This document shows positions 24,782 through 35,366 of a stretch of 64,000 nt of DNA, in pieces. The stretch comes from Cheilinus undulatus. Its lineage: Eukaryota > Chordata > Actinopteri > Labriformes > Labridae. A program made the position numbers and the translations under genes. Positions within the stretch are counted from its first letter, which is position 1. Each line of letters opens with the position of its first letter. The stretch covers positions 3,657,207-3,721,206 of the forward strand of contig NC_054886.1 of the NCBI RefSeq assembly GCF_018320785.1, given 5' to 3'. The notes below the pieces were generated by a model. It saw only the letters and a program-made list of their open reading frames with translations. It did no database searches and was not told the DNA's origin.

Positions 24782-26045
24782 ATGACATCTCCAACGTTTG
24801 TCTTCATCCTGACGTGTTTGATCGTAGGACAAACTGGTGAGTTAGGTTGTTACTCTGTTTTAATTCACTCTGTGTTATCTTCAGTGTTTTAAACATTATG
24901 GTCTCTGTCTTTATTCTGATTTCAGCTCAGACAGTTGCTCTGGAATCTTCTTCCTCTGTTCGTCATGAGACACGAGAAACTGGAGAGAATATCACTTTAC
25001 AATCTTCAGTCGACCGTCATAGCTCCATGTTGTTGTTCTGGTTTAAGCAAACTCTTGGAGAGAAACTGAAGCCCATCTGTTCTTTTAAAAAATATGGAAC
25101 TTTGAATATTTTTTTTGGTGAGTTTAAGGATGATCCACGCTTCACAATGGATACTCAAAACGGTGAAAATAATTTAAAAATGTCATATTTGCAGATGTCA
25201 GACTCAGCTACATATTACTGCATGGGTTCAGATATCTCTGTTTTAGAAGTTGTAGAAACCATCACAGTCAGTGTGAAGGGTTCAGGTGTGAGCGTCCCAG
25301 CTCTGGTCCATCAGTCAGAGTCTGAAACCATCCAGCCAGGAGGCTCTGTGACTCTGAACTGTACAGTCCACACTGGGACCTACTACTGCGCTGTGGTCTC
25401 ATGTGGAGACGGGACCAAGCTGGACTTTGGAGGTGAGTTTCTTCATTGTCAACATGATCCCACATGAGAACTCTCTAATCAGACTAAACACAGATATAAA
25501 GCTCTGAGCTCGGCTTCTTCTGTCTGACTGTACCCACAGATGAGGTGAGCTCTGGTGTCTTGGTGTATTCTCTGAGTGGAGCTTTGATATCTGCAGTTAT
25601 CCTGATAGTTGTCCTGGCCTTCTTATTGTACAAGATGAACAAAAGAATCTGCTTCTTATCTCAAGGTATGATCACTAACACTGTTAGTATCTTCCTGTTT
25701 TCACTAAGTCTTCATTCTGAATTCAAGAGTGATTTCTGTGTTTCACCATCAGAGATACAAGCAAGATTTTCAGCTCCCTCCACAACAAACATGGAGGTAA
25801 GACTAGCTCCTTTAACTGTGCTGCTGAAGTACCATACAAAACATAGGTTATGGATTTTTAACATGCTGTTAAAATTTTTGAAACTCCATTTTGTGACTGA
25901 GTCGTGAATGTATTTTCTTTTTTAGGGTAACAAAGGAACAGACGACGTCTGTTATGCTGCTCTGAACATTAACATGCCCAACACATCAAGAAGACAGAGA
26001 AACACAGCCAGAGATGAATGTGTGTATTCCAGTGTGAGGCAGTAG
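24782..26045 (+). CDS. nitr: NITR-C: NITR with non-canonical V domain and shortened I domain
   Basis: Exons 24782-24836, 24926-25432, 25540-25665, 25753-25796 and 25926-26045 encode 283 residues with all frames and splice sites intact. The leader is MTSPTFVFILTC. In the V domain the B-strand cysteine is replaced by Ser45 (ITLQSS where sisters have LTLKC) while the partner in DSATYYC remains, so the usual intradomain disulfide cannot form. A new Cys appears in PICSF. The I domain carries the same 58-codon shortening as NITR-A plus a further 15-bp in-frame loss that removes HILFG, so the J-like FG motif is gone (SCGDGTKLDF). The helix is at about 193-218. VCYAAL (Tyr254) is the ITIM and CVYSSV (Tyr278) is ITIM-like. 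The polyadenylation signal is at 26120-26125. Confidence 0.86.
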
Positions 26046-26125
26046 AAGTCACCATGGTTCATCTTTTACTACGTCACTTTAAACTGATGTTGAACCAGAT
26101 TTTTAATGTTACCTTTGTGAATAAA

Positions 26126-27042
26126 TGTCACTGATTAAGTTGTGCTTTTGTAAATGAATTTTAAATGATCTGATAGTGAACATGAGAATTTTAAACCAAA
26201 GAACTCTTTTAACCCAGGTTTTGTTTTTACATTGTTATTATTATAGATGTATGTTTTGGTATTTTTTCCTCTTTGAGACGTTGGATAGAGCAGAAAATGG
26301 AGGAAATGATCAGAAGTGATATGCAGGAACAGAGCTCAGGGCTGCTCACATCGAGGACTACACCCTGTGTGCGTGTGTTACTGATTTTAACTAAAACGTC
26401 TATTTTTTGGCAATTTTAAAGTTTATAGATTTTATGTTTTGATGCAATGTAGTTATTTCTTTGCTTTTCAAACAAATAAATAAAACAACATCAACAATAT
26501 TTCTATGTCAGTATGTCATGTTTTACTGCAGTCTGACATGAAGGTTTATTTTTTTTTGATCCCCTCAATGCGGCTCATGAGGTAAAGAGTTTTATTTTCT
26601 TTGTTGTATAATGCCGTTATTATTGTTTTAATTATGTTGATGTAATAGGCGTGTGCTTGCCTTTGTAGTGCATATTTTACTTCTTTAAGCTGCAAGCCTT
26701 TAATTTATGTATCGTGTATGTATTATTTTAATTATGTGAATGTTTCGTATTTATTTGTGCTTATGTGTTTTTAATGTAGTTTTCACGGCTCAATAAACAC
26801 CCATAAACAGAAATCCGTTGAGCTCATCCTTGCATCTTGAGGGGAGTCATAGTAGCTACTGCTTTCATAGATGAATTTTAAATGTCTAAAGATTACAAAC
26901 AAATCACAAATGCATACATTTTCTTCATTAAACATGCATAGATCTGTTTTTTTGTTCCAAGTACAGCATGGAGGTTTACACCTGTTCAACATGTCTCTGA
27001 CTTAAATATTTTAATAGCATACTTGTGACACATTGATAGTTT
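26126..27042. other. 3' flank of NITR-C, no gene
   Basis: 26126-26370 parallels the NITR-A flank (1790-2030). 26557-26850 is an AT-rich insert bounded by CCCCTCAATGC and GCATCTTGAGGGG, absent from the NITR-A flank. Its class is unclear. Confidence 0.4.
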
Positions 27043-27344
27043 AAAGATTTTCTTCTTTGTTTAGAACATTTTGTACTGGTTTATCATTTAATACAAGAAG
27101 TGATCAACACACTTCTACAGACTATAAAACATAATTCATTTTACCACAAGAAACAGATGAGAAAAGTCCAGCCAGCCCAGCAGCAGACTCAGGTTTGTTT
27201 CAAGTGAAACAGGAAGTTGAAGTGTGAAAGCTCTCTTAGAGACAGGCAGAGCTCAGCTAGGAGCAAAGAAAGCTTGGCACTGGACTTTTTCACTCTAACC
27301 AACACCTCACAGAAGTTTGAACACAACATACCAGTAACTGAACA
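27043..27344 (+). repeat. Segmental duplicate of 2105-2405
   Basis: About 300 bp are nearly identical to the flank of NITR-A (ACTTCTACAGACTATAAAAC ... CACCTCACAGAAGTTTGAAC). This is the clearest sign that A and C descend from one tandem duplication unit. Confidence 0.9.
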
Positions 27345-27367
27345 TGATCTATGTCCACCTCTATTTT

Positions 27368-27558
27368 TTTTTTTTCGAAAGATTTATTTTTGGGCATTTT
27401 TATGCCTTTATTTAATAGATGAGGACAGTGGATAGAGTCAGAAATAGGGACGAGAGCGGGGGAGAGTCAAGTGGTGAAGGGCCTCAGGGTTTAATTTGAA
27501 CGCGAGCCGTCCGCGTACATGGGGCGTGCCTTAAACCACTTGGCCACCTGCGCTCCCT
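27368..27558 (-). mobile_element. tRNA-derived SINE, reverse orientation
   Basis: Same family as 33993-34177, read in reverse. The tail side (CGAAAGATTTATTTTTGGGC, GCCTTTATTTAATAGA) is on the left and the tRNA-like head (CCTTAAACCACTTGGCCACC, GCGCTCCC) on the right. Confidence 0.7.
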
Positions 27559-27654
27559 TTGTCCACATTTACTATGGTTACCGTGCTATTGCCTCAAACT
27601 GTCAAGAGTTCAGAAGCAGATGTCACTGATGCAGGTGTTACACCTTTTAAAAGT

Positions 27655-28425
27655 TATTATGAAGAAAGTGACTGATATCACTGGTATCAACCATCAAGAA
27701 GCTCCATTAGTACAGTCCTTGTCAGTGCTAGTACACCTCCAACCTTCCTCTCTCCTACAACATCTTGAAAAAGCAGCCGCTTCTCAGCTTCATCACCACG
27801 TCCAACCATGAGGTCTCTAAAACCCCACTGATCAGGATCCAGACTACACCACCACAAAGAGACCGCCCTCATCAAAATCCCTCATGACCTCCTCACAGCA
27901 GCAGACTCCAGACACAATCTCCAACACCATCCTCCTCAAGCATCCATCCCACCACCTAGACATTACCAGAACAGCTCTCTCCTGGTTTCAGGAGAAGTTT
28001 CAGTTTGTCACCTTTAGCAGGTCCTACTCTCCTCCAGCCCCAGTAAACCAAGGCCTGCCTCAAGGCTCTGTCCTAGACTCCACTCTTGGTTACATAAACC
28101 ACAAACATGGTCTCAGTTGGAGTTCTTATGCTGATGACACACAGCTTTATTTCACACTACACCACTCACTGGTTCATTCACTGGACCATTCACCCCCACA
28201 TTCACTGGTCAGTGGTCTACAAGAAACCAAAACCAAGAAACCTGGTCATCATCAAGAACTCCACTCTGTCCTTCCAGTACCACCTCCAATCTGTAAGTAA
28301 AACGACCTTTTTCCACCTCAAAAATATCTCCAGACTCAGACCATCACTCTCATCTATGCTATCATCACCTTCCATCTGGATGACTGCTCTGGAGTCTAGT
28401 CTAGTCTAGTATGTCCAAAAGTCCA
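27655..28425 (+). mobile_element. Rex1/CR1-type LINE fragment (copy 2)
   Basis: Closely related to 21180-22085 (shared ACTGATATCACTGGTATCAA and CCTCATGACCTCCTCACAGC). It retains SWFQEKFQFVTFSRSYSPP and VNQGLPQGSVLDSTLG, the PQGS turn of the reverse transcriptase, then a YADDTQLYF catalytic box. Frame breaks and deletions make it inactive. The two copies flank NITR-C. Confidence 0.75.
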
Positions 28426-28619
28426 CTGTCAGGGTTCTCACCCGCACTAGGCCTTGGTGAGCTAAAAAAACAGTCCAGCTATGGCCACAGGTGAACTCTA
28501 TCATCTTCATCACTGAGACAGAGCTCTGTCAGGAGCGAACAGAAAAAAGAGAGAAACACCACAATGACAAACCCACAGCACGTCAGTATGTGTCCTAGAT
28601 GTGTTCCATTTCTTACTGG

Positions 28620-28698
28620 CCAATCAAACACAGCGTGGTCTGACAAAAGCTGAGATACCGTCAGTTTTCGTCCATTCTGCATGAAGAATTTGAGCACG
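28620..28698 (+). promoter_or_regulatory. NITR-D promoter remnant
   Basis: CCAATCA at 28620-28626 and CGTGGTCT at 28634-28641 upstream of the leader start at 28699. The promoter is preserved although the gene body is lost. Confidence 0.5.
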
Positions 28699-28880
28699 AT
28701 GACATCTGCAGCGTTTGTCTTCATCCTGACATGTTCAGTCCTGGGAGTTCTTGGTGAGTTCAGCTGATATTGTTTTTATTTTACTTTTGGTTCATGTCAA
28801 TGTATTTTAATGTTTTAAACATAATGTCTGTTTGTATTTGATCTCATTTCAGCCCCTCACAAAGTTTCAACTTATCATAA
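28699..28880 (+). pseudogene. NITR-D: leader plus stub of exon 2
   Basis: Leader exon 28699-28753 (MTSAAFVFILTCSVLG) with an intact GTGAGT donor, a 98-bp intron and a TTTCAG acceptor (exon 2 from 28853). After about 10 codons NITR similarity ends. A short unassigned stretch leads into an L2 LINE at about 29005. The ectodomain, transmembrane and tail exons are missing before the next locus, so this is a truncated duplicate. Confidence 0.85.
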
Positions 28881-29004
28881 TCCATGCGTCCCCTCTAAAA
28901 GGACGACCACATTTCCCCCCTAACTGTTAGAAGACTGACGACTAATGTCACTGCTGCATGAATGTTTAAACTAAAGATGGCTGCCACCGAGCACACACAC
29001 GGTG

Positions 29005-29945
29005 CAGCAGGATCACAGATTACCTGACAGGAAGGCCACAGTTTGTCAGGCTGGGAAACTGTGTTTCTGGGACATTAATGAGCAGTACAGGGGCTCCACA
29101 AGGAACAGTCCTGGCTCCATTCCTGTTCACACTGTATACATCAGACTTCAAATACAGCACTGAGTCCTGCCACATCCAGAAATACTCGGATGACACTGCT
29201 ATCATGGCATGTATCAGAAATGGACAAGAAGCCCAATACAGGGATCTGATAAGTGCCTTCAGTGACTGGAGTCACAAAAAACTGCCTCCTACTCAACACC
29301 TCAAAGACAAAGGAAATGATCATAGATTTCCACAGATCCAAACCCACTCTTCAGCCAATGAACACTTGTGGCGTGGACATCAAGGTGGTGACATCGAATA
29401 AATATTTAGGTGTAGACCTGGATAGTGAGTTGGACTGGTCTAAAAACATAGACTTCATCTACAAAAAGGGGCAGAGCCGCCTCTTTTGCCTGAGAAGACT
29501 CCAATCAATAGACATCTGCAGTAAGATACTGCAGATGTTTTATCAGTCTGTGGTGGCAAGTGTTCTGTTTTATGCTGCAGTCTGCTGGGGAGGCGGTGTA
29601 AAACACAAGGATGCAAGGCGTCTGAACAAACTGGTGAAAAAAGCTGCCTCTGTGGTTGGAATCAAGCTGAACTCATTGGAGGATGAGGTGGAGAGACGCA
29701 CAATGAAGGTGGAGGCCATTCTGAGAAACATGGATCATCCACTTCATATCTGCCTAAATGACCAAAGAAACAACGGTGGTGGACGGCTCTTATCCCTGCA
29801 CTGCAGGACAGAAAGATTTAGAAAATCTTTCATTCAGCAATTAGACTTTATAATTCTACCATAAACAGATGAGAGAGACTCCAGACAATTGAATTTCCCT
29901 GCGGGGATAAATAAAGTTGTTTTATTGTATTGTATTGTATTGTTC
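29005..29945 (+). mobile_element. 5'-truncated L2-type LINE
   Basis: The 3' part of a reverse transcriptase: DYLTGRPQFVRLGN, SSTGAPQGTVLAPFLFTLY, then the YSDDTAI catalytic box (variant of YADD). The frame shifts near 29260 into LLLNTSKTKEMIIDF and NKYLGVDLDSELDWSKN, running to a stop at 29862-29864. It ends in a short UTR (TTTCCCTGCGGGGATAAATA) and an ATTGT tail repeat at 29922-29945, as usual for L2. One clear frameshift plus 5' truncation make it inactive. Confidence 0.88.
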
Positions 29946-31545
29946 TTCACGATTGTGCTGTTGCTTGCAGGGGACATTGAATCTAACCCTGGCCCGACAC
30001 AGACGGGCACATCTGACCTGGCTAATGTGCTAGCTCCACCATCAGAGCCTACCTGGCTAGCACAGCAAGGATTCCAACCTGAATCATGGTCCCTCGCTGC
30101 AGCAGCGGTTCTACCCCGAATCACTCCAGCGGTTCCGCGCCTATGGCATGCAGCCCAGCAGCTGGACCTCAGCTAAAAATGTCAAAGAAGCCAGTCTAAT
30201 TCTCACCTTAGCAATGAGCCACATTCAGGACTGGCTAAAAAAATCATGTCTTCTTTTAAATACTAAGAAAGTCTGCATGATGTTCTCTAAACAGCCAAAA
30301 GAGATGTCTCATTCAAATGTATTTCTAGGAGGGGAAGAATTACAACTAGTGCATGAGTTTCAGTACCTGGGGGTTACTCTGGACTCGTCCCTTTCCCCCC
30401 AGAGCCACATTAAGAAGGTGTCAAACAGGGTTAAGTTTAACCTAAATAACTTTAAACAAATCCGAACATCTCTTTCAGAAGGTGCTGCTCTTATGTTTTT
30501 ACACACAATGATGCTCTCACATATTGACTACTGCATAACTAGCTGGTCACTTACAGGAACATCATCTCTTAAACCTGTTGAATCCCTGTATAAATATACC
30601 AGACAGGAAACCGCTCTCATACCACCACTGTAATATCCTTCAAAAGTACAAGCTCTTGAGCTTTGAAAATTTTCAAAAATTTAAAATTGCCTGCCTGATA
30701 TATAAAGTCTTACATGGGCTAGCACCGCCTCCACTAAATGTTTACATCAAACAGAAAACAATAAGTGAGTCGTCAATTAGACTGACCAGAGCAACCGTTA
30801 GATGGGACTGCTAAATACCTCTTAGGCGCTCCACCTTTGGGCAAAATGTCATATCTTTCGGAGGAAGCACGCTGTGGAACACTCGACCTCTCCCTGTCAG
30901 GGAATGCTCCAGCTTTGCAAGTTTCAAGGGTAATCTGAAAGTATGGCTCAGGACAAACCAGAATTGTGACCATGTTTAACCATCTCAATATTTCTATGCA
31001 TACATACTTACTTACAGCTATGTATGCATATTTTGTGCAATAATACATACATAGACACACTTATGTATGCTTTCTCTTGGTGCAATAAATACATGCATAA
31101 ACACATGTTAATGCTATGTGCAATAGGGCTATGTCCAATAATATTAGCACCTTATTTAACCAGGCCAAAGGCGATGCGCTATTTCTTTAAGCACACTCAT
31201 GACCATGTGCAATATATCAGCACACTTGCACTTTAGCACTACAGCACTTTATCGTATGCCTTATGCACTTTAACTGCAATGGTCAGTTTATCTCTGGTCT
31301 GTCCTAAGCTAAGTATTGTTTTATTTGGGTCTTTGTATTTTATTGTATCATCTATGTTGTCTTGTTTTTGTGTTGTCTGATTCTTATGTAGATTTTTAAT
31401 GTACTTTTTCCCTTGTATATACCATCATCCTGCTGGGGACTACAGATGGAAATTAGCCTGTGGCTACAATCTGGCACATTTACATGTTTATGTCCATTAA
31501 TGTGCATTGTTCCATGTCACAAATAAATAAATTAAAAAAAATAAA
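29946..31545 (+). mobile_element. Internally deleted LINE with 2A-like peptide
   Basis: It begins with a hydrophobic run, then GDIESNPGP at 29970-29996, the 2A consensus D-x-E-x-N-P-G-P preceded by LLLAG. About 60 codons later the N-terminal part joins abruptly (about 30150-30180) to the C-terminal part of a reverse transcriptase (SCLLLNTKKVCMMF, HEFQYLGVTLDSSL, YKLLSFENFQKFKIACLIYK). Endonuclease and catalytic core are missing, and the frame breaks near 30600. A 3'UTR follows to an A-rich end near 31545. Best placed in the CR1/Rex1 group. The start abuts the L2 tail, so one of the two inserted beside the other. Confidence 0.75.
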
Positions 31546-31554
31546 AATGTTTAT

Positions 31555-31970
31555 CTGGTTCTGACTGACTCTGCTGTGGTAGAAGGTCTCTATTAAGACC
31601 ATGTAGTCACAGACCACTGAGCTCCACCTTTTCAATAGAAACTGCTCTATATAGTTTATATCTACCAATCAGGGACCCTTCAACTGTAGGAGGGGGATTT
31701 ATCATGAGGAGGGAGAGAAGCTGGACAGATCAAATGAAGCTGAAGCTCGACCTTACAAGCTCAAACAAGGTACGACCACCAGAAAAATGTCCAGGAAGTA
31801 ATCAGTCCAGCTCTGACCACAGGTGAACTCTTCTACCTCCACACAGAGAGGGGGGATGTTTCTGATTGAAACTGAGAAAACAAAGAAACACCACAAGGGC
31901 AAACCCACAACACATCAACAAAGAGCAGTGAGCACATCATCCTGTTTCCTATGTCTCTATATGTGGTCTA
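31555..31970 (+). repeat. Duplicated upstream flank of NITR-E
   Basis: 31560-31625 is found inverted at 40665-40730, and 31645-31745 matches 17263-17370. The CCAGCTCTGACCACAGGTGA segment before the promoter recurs before B, D and F. This marks the 5' boundary of the MTSA-type duplication unit. Confidence 0.7.
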
Positions 31971-31981
31971 GTTCATGTTAG

Positions 31982-32058
31982 CCAATCAAACACAGTGTGG
32001 TCTGACAAGAGCTGAGAAACTGTCAGTTTTCTCCATTCAGCAGGAAGATTTGAGCACG
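31982..32058 (+). promoter_or_regulatory. NITR-E promoter
   Basis: CCAATCA at 31982-31988 and TGTGGTCT at 31996-32003, start codon at 32059. It is near-identical to the NITR-F promoter although the gene is a pseudogene. Confidence 0.5.
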
Positions 32059-32864
32059 ATGACATCTGCAGCGTTTGTCTTCATTCTGACGTGTTTGGTC
32101 CTGGGGTCAAATGGTGAGTTGAGTTTTCATTGTTATGTATTTATCTATAATCTAGTGAATGTTCACAGATTCATTCTGTTTGAAGTTTTTTGTTTGGAAT
32201 CGGTTGATTTTAATGAAATTATACTTTTATTAAACATCTCATTTCAGCGCAGACAGTTAATCTGAAATCATCTACGTCTGTTCATCATGAGATACGAGAA
32301 ACTGGGGAGAGTCTGACTCTGAAGTGTGTCTTCATAGATAACCTTTCTCAATGGGTTTATTGGTATAAGCAAAGTCTTGGAGGGAACCTAAAGGTCATCT
32401 CCTCCTTCCAAAAATATGCAACTAATAGAAGTTTCCACAGAGAGTTTAAGAACAATCCACGCTTCACACTGGAGGGAAAAAATGGTAAAAATGACTTAAC
32501 AATCTCAGATCTGCAAATATCAGACTCAGCAATTTATCACTGCATAGACTGCAAGTCCTGCAATATACAAATTCTAGAAACCATCACAGTCAGTGTGAAG
32601 CGTTCAGGCTGGAAGGTCCCACCTCTGGTCCATCAGTCAGAGTCTGAAACCATCCAGTAAAGAGGCTCTGTGACTCTGAACTGTACAGTCCACACTGGGA
32701 CCTGTGATGGAGAACACAGTGTTTACTGGTTCAGAAACTCTGAGGAAGCTCATCCAGGACTCATTTACACCCATGGAGGCAGGAATGATCAGTGTGAGAG
32801 GAACCCTCACTCACACACTCACACTTGTGTCTACAACTTGGCCATGAGGAGCCTGAATCTTTCT
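32059..32864 (+). pseudogene. NITR-E pseudogene: V and most of a full I domain
   Basis: Leader 32059-32113 and ectodomain exon from 32248. The V domain is well kept (LTLKC, WVYWYKQSLGG, SDSAIYHCIDCKSC). The I domain is the full-length type (TCDGEHSVYWFRNSEEAHPG), but a TAA at 32658-32660 interrupts it just before GSVTLNC, in the codon where sisters read Pro (ETIQP). Similarity stops at 32864, before the F-strand/J-like end. No transmembrane or tail exon follows. It retains the unshortened I domain also seen in NITR-F. Confidence 0.88.
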
Positions 32865-33308
32865 GAATCTACACAATATGGACTTTTGTTTAAGATCAAT
32901 AATAATCAAATTTGTTAAATGTGATTAATCATGATTTTAACCATAAAAGATGGGACAGCTCTAATCTTCACCACCACAAACCAAACTTCACTGTTAAGAG
33001 ATCAAATTCATTAATTCTGTTGGTAATTTCCAGAATGATGAAGGTGGGTTTGTCCTCATGTTCTGGTAAAGATGGTTCAAACAAAGACTAAAGTATGTCT
33101 GGATTAAATCTGCACACGTTTGAAGTTCACAGGGATTTAATCTGATGAGTTTATTGGATCAATACAGCAAAAAGAAAACAGAATCATGCAGACATAAACG
33201 GGCTGGTAGGCCTCAATAAAGCTAAATCATACAGCAGGTGATATTTATAAGAATAGTTATATTTCTCATTGCGAGACAACACAGAGTATAAAGAAAAAGG
33301 ACAGTTAC
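32865..33308. other. Intergenic; inverted copy of 20890-21150
   Basis: Sequence after the pseudogene break is unrelated to NITR. 32930-33170 is the reverse complement of the block upstream of the first Rex1-like fragment. No gene. Confidence 0.45.
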
Positions 33309-33382
33309 CTGTCCATGAGAGAAGCAATCAGCCCTGGATATGACATGAAACTTTTCAGCTCCCAGACTTCCTCAGATGGCAT
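33309..33382 (-). CDS. Possible isolated first coding exon, unknown gene
   Basis: On the - strand an ATG at 33382 opens 24 codons (MPSEEVWELKSFMSYPGL...) that end in CAG|GTAACT, a good donor, at 33309/33308. Upstream (33560-33700) are two CCAAT-type boxes in opposite directions and GC-rich sequence, a plausible promoter. I recognise no family and find no second exon downstream. It may be a transduplicated exon, part of an unidentified DNA transposon, or chance. Confidence 0.3.
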
Positions 33383-33992
33383 GCTGCACCGATATTTACT
33401 CTTGTTTATTTCCTGCTCAGTCTTCTTCTCTCCGAGCGTTTGCAGTGTGTTAGTCGTGTTGTTACTGGTATGCTGAGAGCTGTGTTAGTAAAAGAAAGAA
33501 ACTAAAATATTGTCTCCGTTCCTTGAGTAGCTACTGTTAGCCATTTTCAGCCATTATCACTGTTTACTCCTCAAAGCGTGTTCACGCAGGGAGAGCTCCT
33601 CGACGAATCAGGGCGAGGGAGAAAGCCCTGCCCCTCAACCAATCAGGGTAGAGTAGTCAGAGGCGAATCTGATTGGTCAGTGATACCTGGAGAATTTTTG
33701 ACTGCTGATTACTCAGGCATAAACGCAGAGATCTCGCAATAGTGCCATTTTACTCCTCTCATTAGGAGCTCTCTATGGATGTATGAGCATTTGATCTAAA
33801 TAGAACAGAAAAATATTAGCATTGGTTAGCAAAAAGTTACCTACTGCATCCTGAAGCAATGGGATATTTAGCAAACAAAGCTAATGCTAACATAGCTATG
33901 TTAGCTACATAGATAATGTAGCTATGTCAGCATTAACTACATTTGCAACATAGCTTTTTTACATGAGATTTGAAAAAAAGGTATACAGTCTT

Positions 33993-34177
33993 GGGCGCGC
34001 AGATGGCTTCGTGGTTTAAGGTGCTACCCATGTATGCAGGCGGCTCGGGTTCGAATCCAAACTGGCCCTTTACCACATGTCTCTCCCTGCTCTCTCCCCT
34101 GTGACCAACTCCATCCACTGACCTCCTCTATCCAATAAAGGCACAAAATGCACAAAAATTAAGTCTTTAAAAAAAAG
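33993..34177 (+). mobile_element. tRNA-derived SINE
   Basis: A tRNA-like head has an A-box-like TGGCTTCGTGGTTTAAGG and a B box GGTTCGAATCC at 34048-34058. The body is CT-rich (CTCTCCCTGCTCTCTCCCCT) and the tail is CAATAAAGGCACAAAATGC, then A-rich. Three other copies occur in the window (27368-27558, 37513-37676, 60093-60240). Confidence 0.82.
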
Positions 34178-34179
34178 AA

Positions 34180-34573
34180 AGATGTCCAGTCTTCGGCTTT
34201 GTTATGTAGCTTACGGAGGTGACATAGATTTGTTAGCTTTAGCCTTGGCTACATTAGCTGCGTTAAAGTGTCTTCATGGAGGACAAGGTTTTTTTTGTTT
34301 TTTTTTTTCCCTGTAAACAGACCGTTTACTCAGCTTTACTGAATGTTTTGTTTAGGTTTACCCTTACCCTAACCCTAAGTGGAAGTTTAATCCAGTTTCA
34401 TTCTGAAAGTCTCAGCATGTATTTCTGTCCTGACAGAGGTGGTGTTTCACAGCAGTGGTCTGCTAGAGGGGGCGTCTGAGATCTGTGGTCTGCAGCCAGA
34501 CTGTGGAGCAACAGAGAGGGGAGCTGTAACAAAGGTGGTTCAGGGGATGTGATTAGACCAGCCAACTATCATG
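34180..34573. other. Intergenic, no gene
   Basis: A T tract (34288-34310) and a short TTACCCTTACCCTAACCCTA run at 34356-34376; otherwise featureless. Confidence 0.4.
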
Positions 34574-34577
34574 TTAA

Positions 34578-35032
34578 CACTAGAGGGATCTCTTTATACC
34601 TAAAACAGCCAGTGGGTCAACTAGACCCATTATATGAGTGCACTGATTTTCATATAGAGCTGATAAACAGAAATGACTCAACCACACAAAGAGACCAGGA
34701 TGACTGTCTAATGATCGTCCATCACATTCAGAATCATCTGAGGACTGATCAGTCCTGAACTCCCCTCAGCCAGATTCTTCTCCACTTTAAGCATTGAGCA
34801 TATCTTTTGACATTTCACAATAATGAATGTCTTCTTCTGCATGCTAGCAATGTTGAAGGTTGATCTATGAGTTCTGATTAAGCAGTAGGTATAAGTGGTC
34901 ATTTTAGAAATCTGAATTTATTTAAACAGTTTTAACAACACAAAGAGCTACAGAACAGACTAAAGGAAAAGTCAAAGACTGAGAGGCTTTTCAAAATAGA
35001 GTCAGAATTCAAAGAAAAACAGAGTTCTAGTG
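34578..35032. mobile_element. TTAA-flanked element, family 4 (piggyBac-like ends)
   Basis: TTAA at 34574-34577 and 35033-35036 brackets ends CACTAGAGGG and TTCTAGTG (inverse CACTAGAA). It is 455 bp with no transposase. A related fragment at 53080-53473 shares GGGATCTCTTTA, CCTAAAACAG and the TCTAGTG|TTAA right end. Confidence 0.75.
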
Positions 35033-35288
35033 TTAAAGATACTATGTGGGCAAAGATGTGCAACTGAAAGAGAGAAGGAAGATCAAAAAAATAAGTGATA
35101 CTTGTGTGGACCAGTTTAGCTCTGACCACAGGTAAACTCTTTCACCTTCATCACAGAGAGAGGGCTATTTCTGGAGGGAACAGAAAGAAAGAAACACCAC
35201 AATAGCAAAAACAGCGCACGTCAACACCTAACCAGTGAGCACATCATCCTGTTTCCTATGTCTCTATATATGGTCTAGTTCATGTTAG

Positions 35289-35366
35289 CCAATCAAACAC
35301 AGTGTGGTCTGACAAGAGCTGAGAAACTGTCAAGTTTTCTTCATTCAGCAGGAAGATTTGAGCACG
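35289..35366 (+). promoter_or_regulatory. NITR-F proximal promoter
   Basis: CCAATCA at 35289-35295 and TGTGGTCT at 35303-35310. The upstream block back to about 35108 matches those of B and E. Confidence 0.55.

Noticed and set aside
26557-26850. Possible solo LTR or terminal-inverted-repeat element (CCCCTCAATGC ... GCATCTTGAGGGG, with AATAAA)
   Set aside because: No clear target-site duplication and no internal retroviral sequence anywhere near, so the class cannot be supported.
33993-34070. tRNA gene
   Set aside because: Only the A- and B-box region resembles a tRNA, no cloverleaf closes, and it is followed by a SINE body repeated elsewhere in the window.
34356-34376. Telomere-like TTACCCTAACCCTAA run
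   Set aside because: Only about two to three units; too short for an interstitial telomere array.
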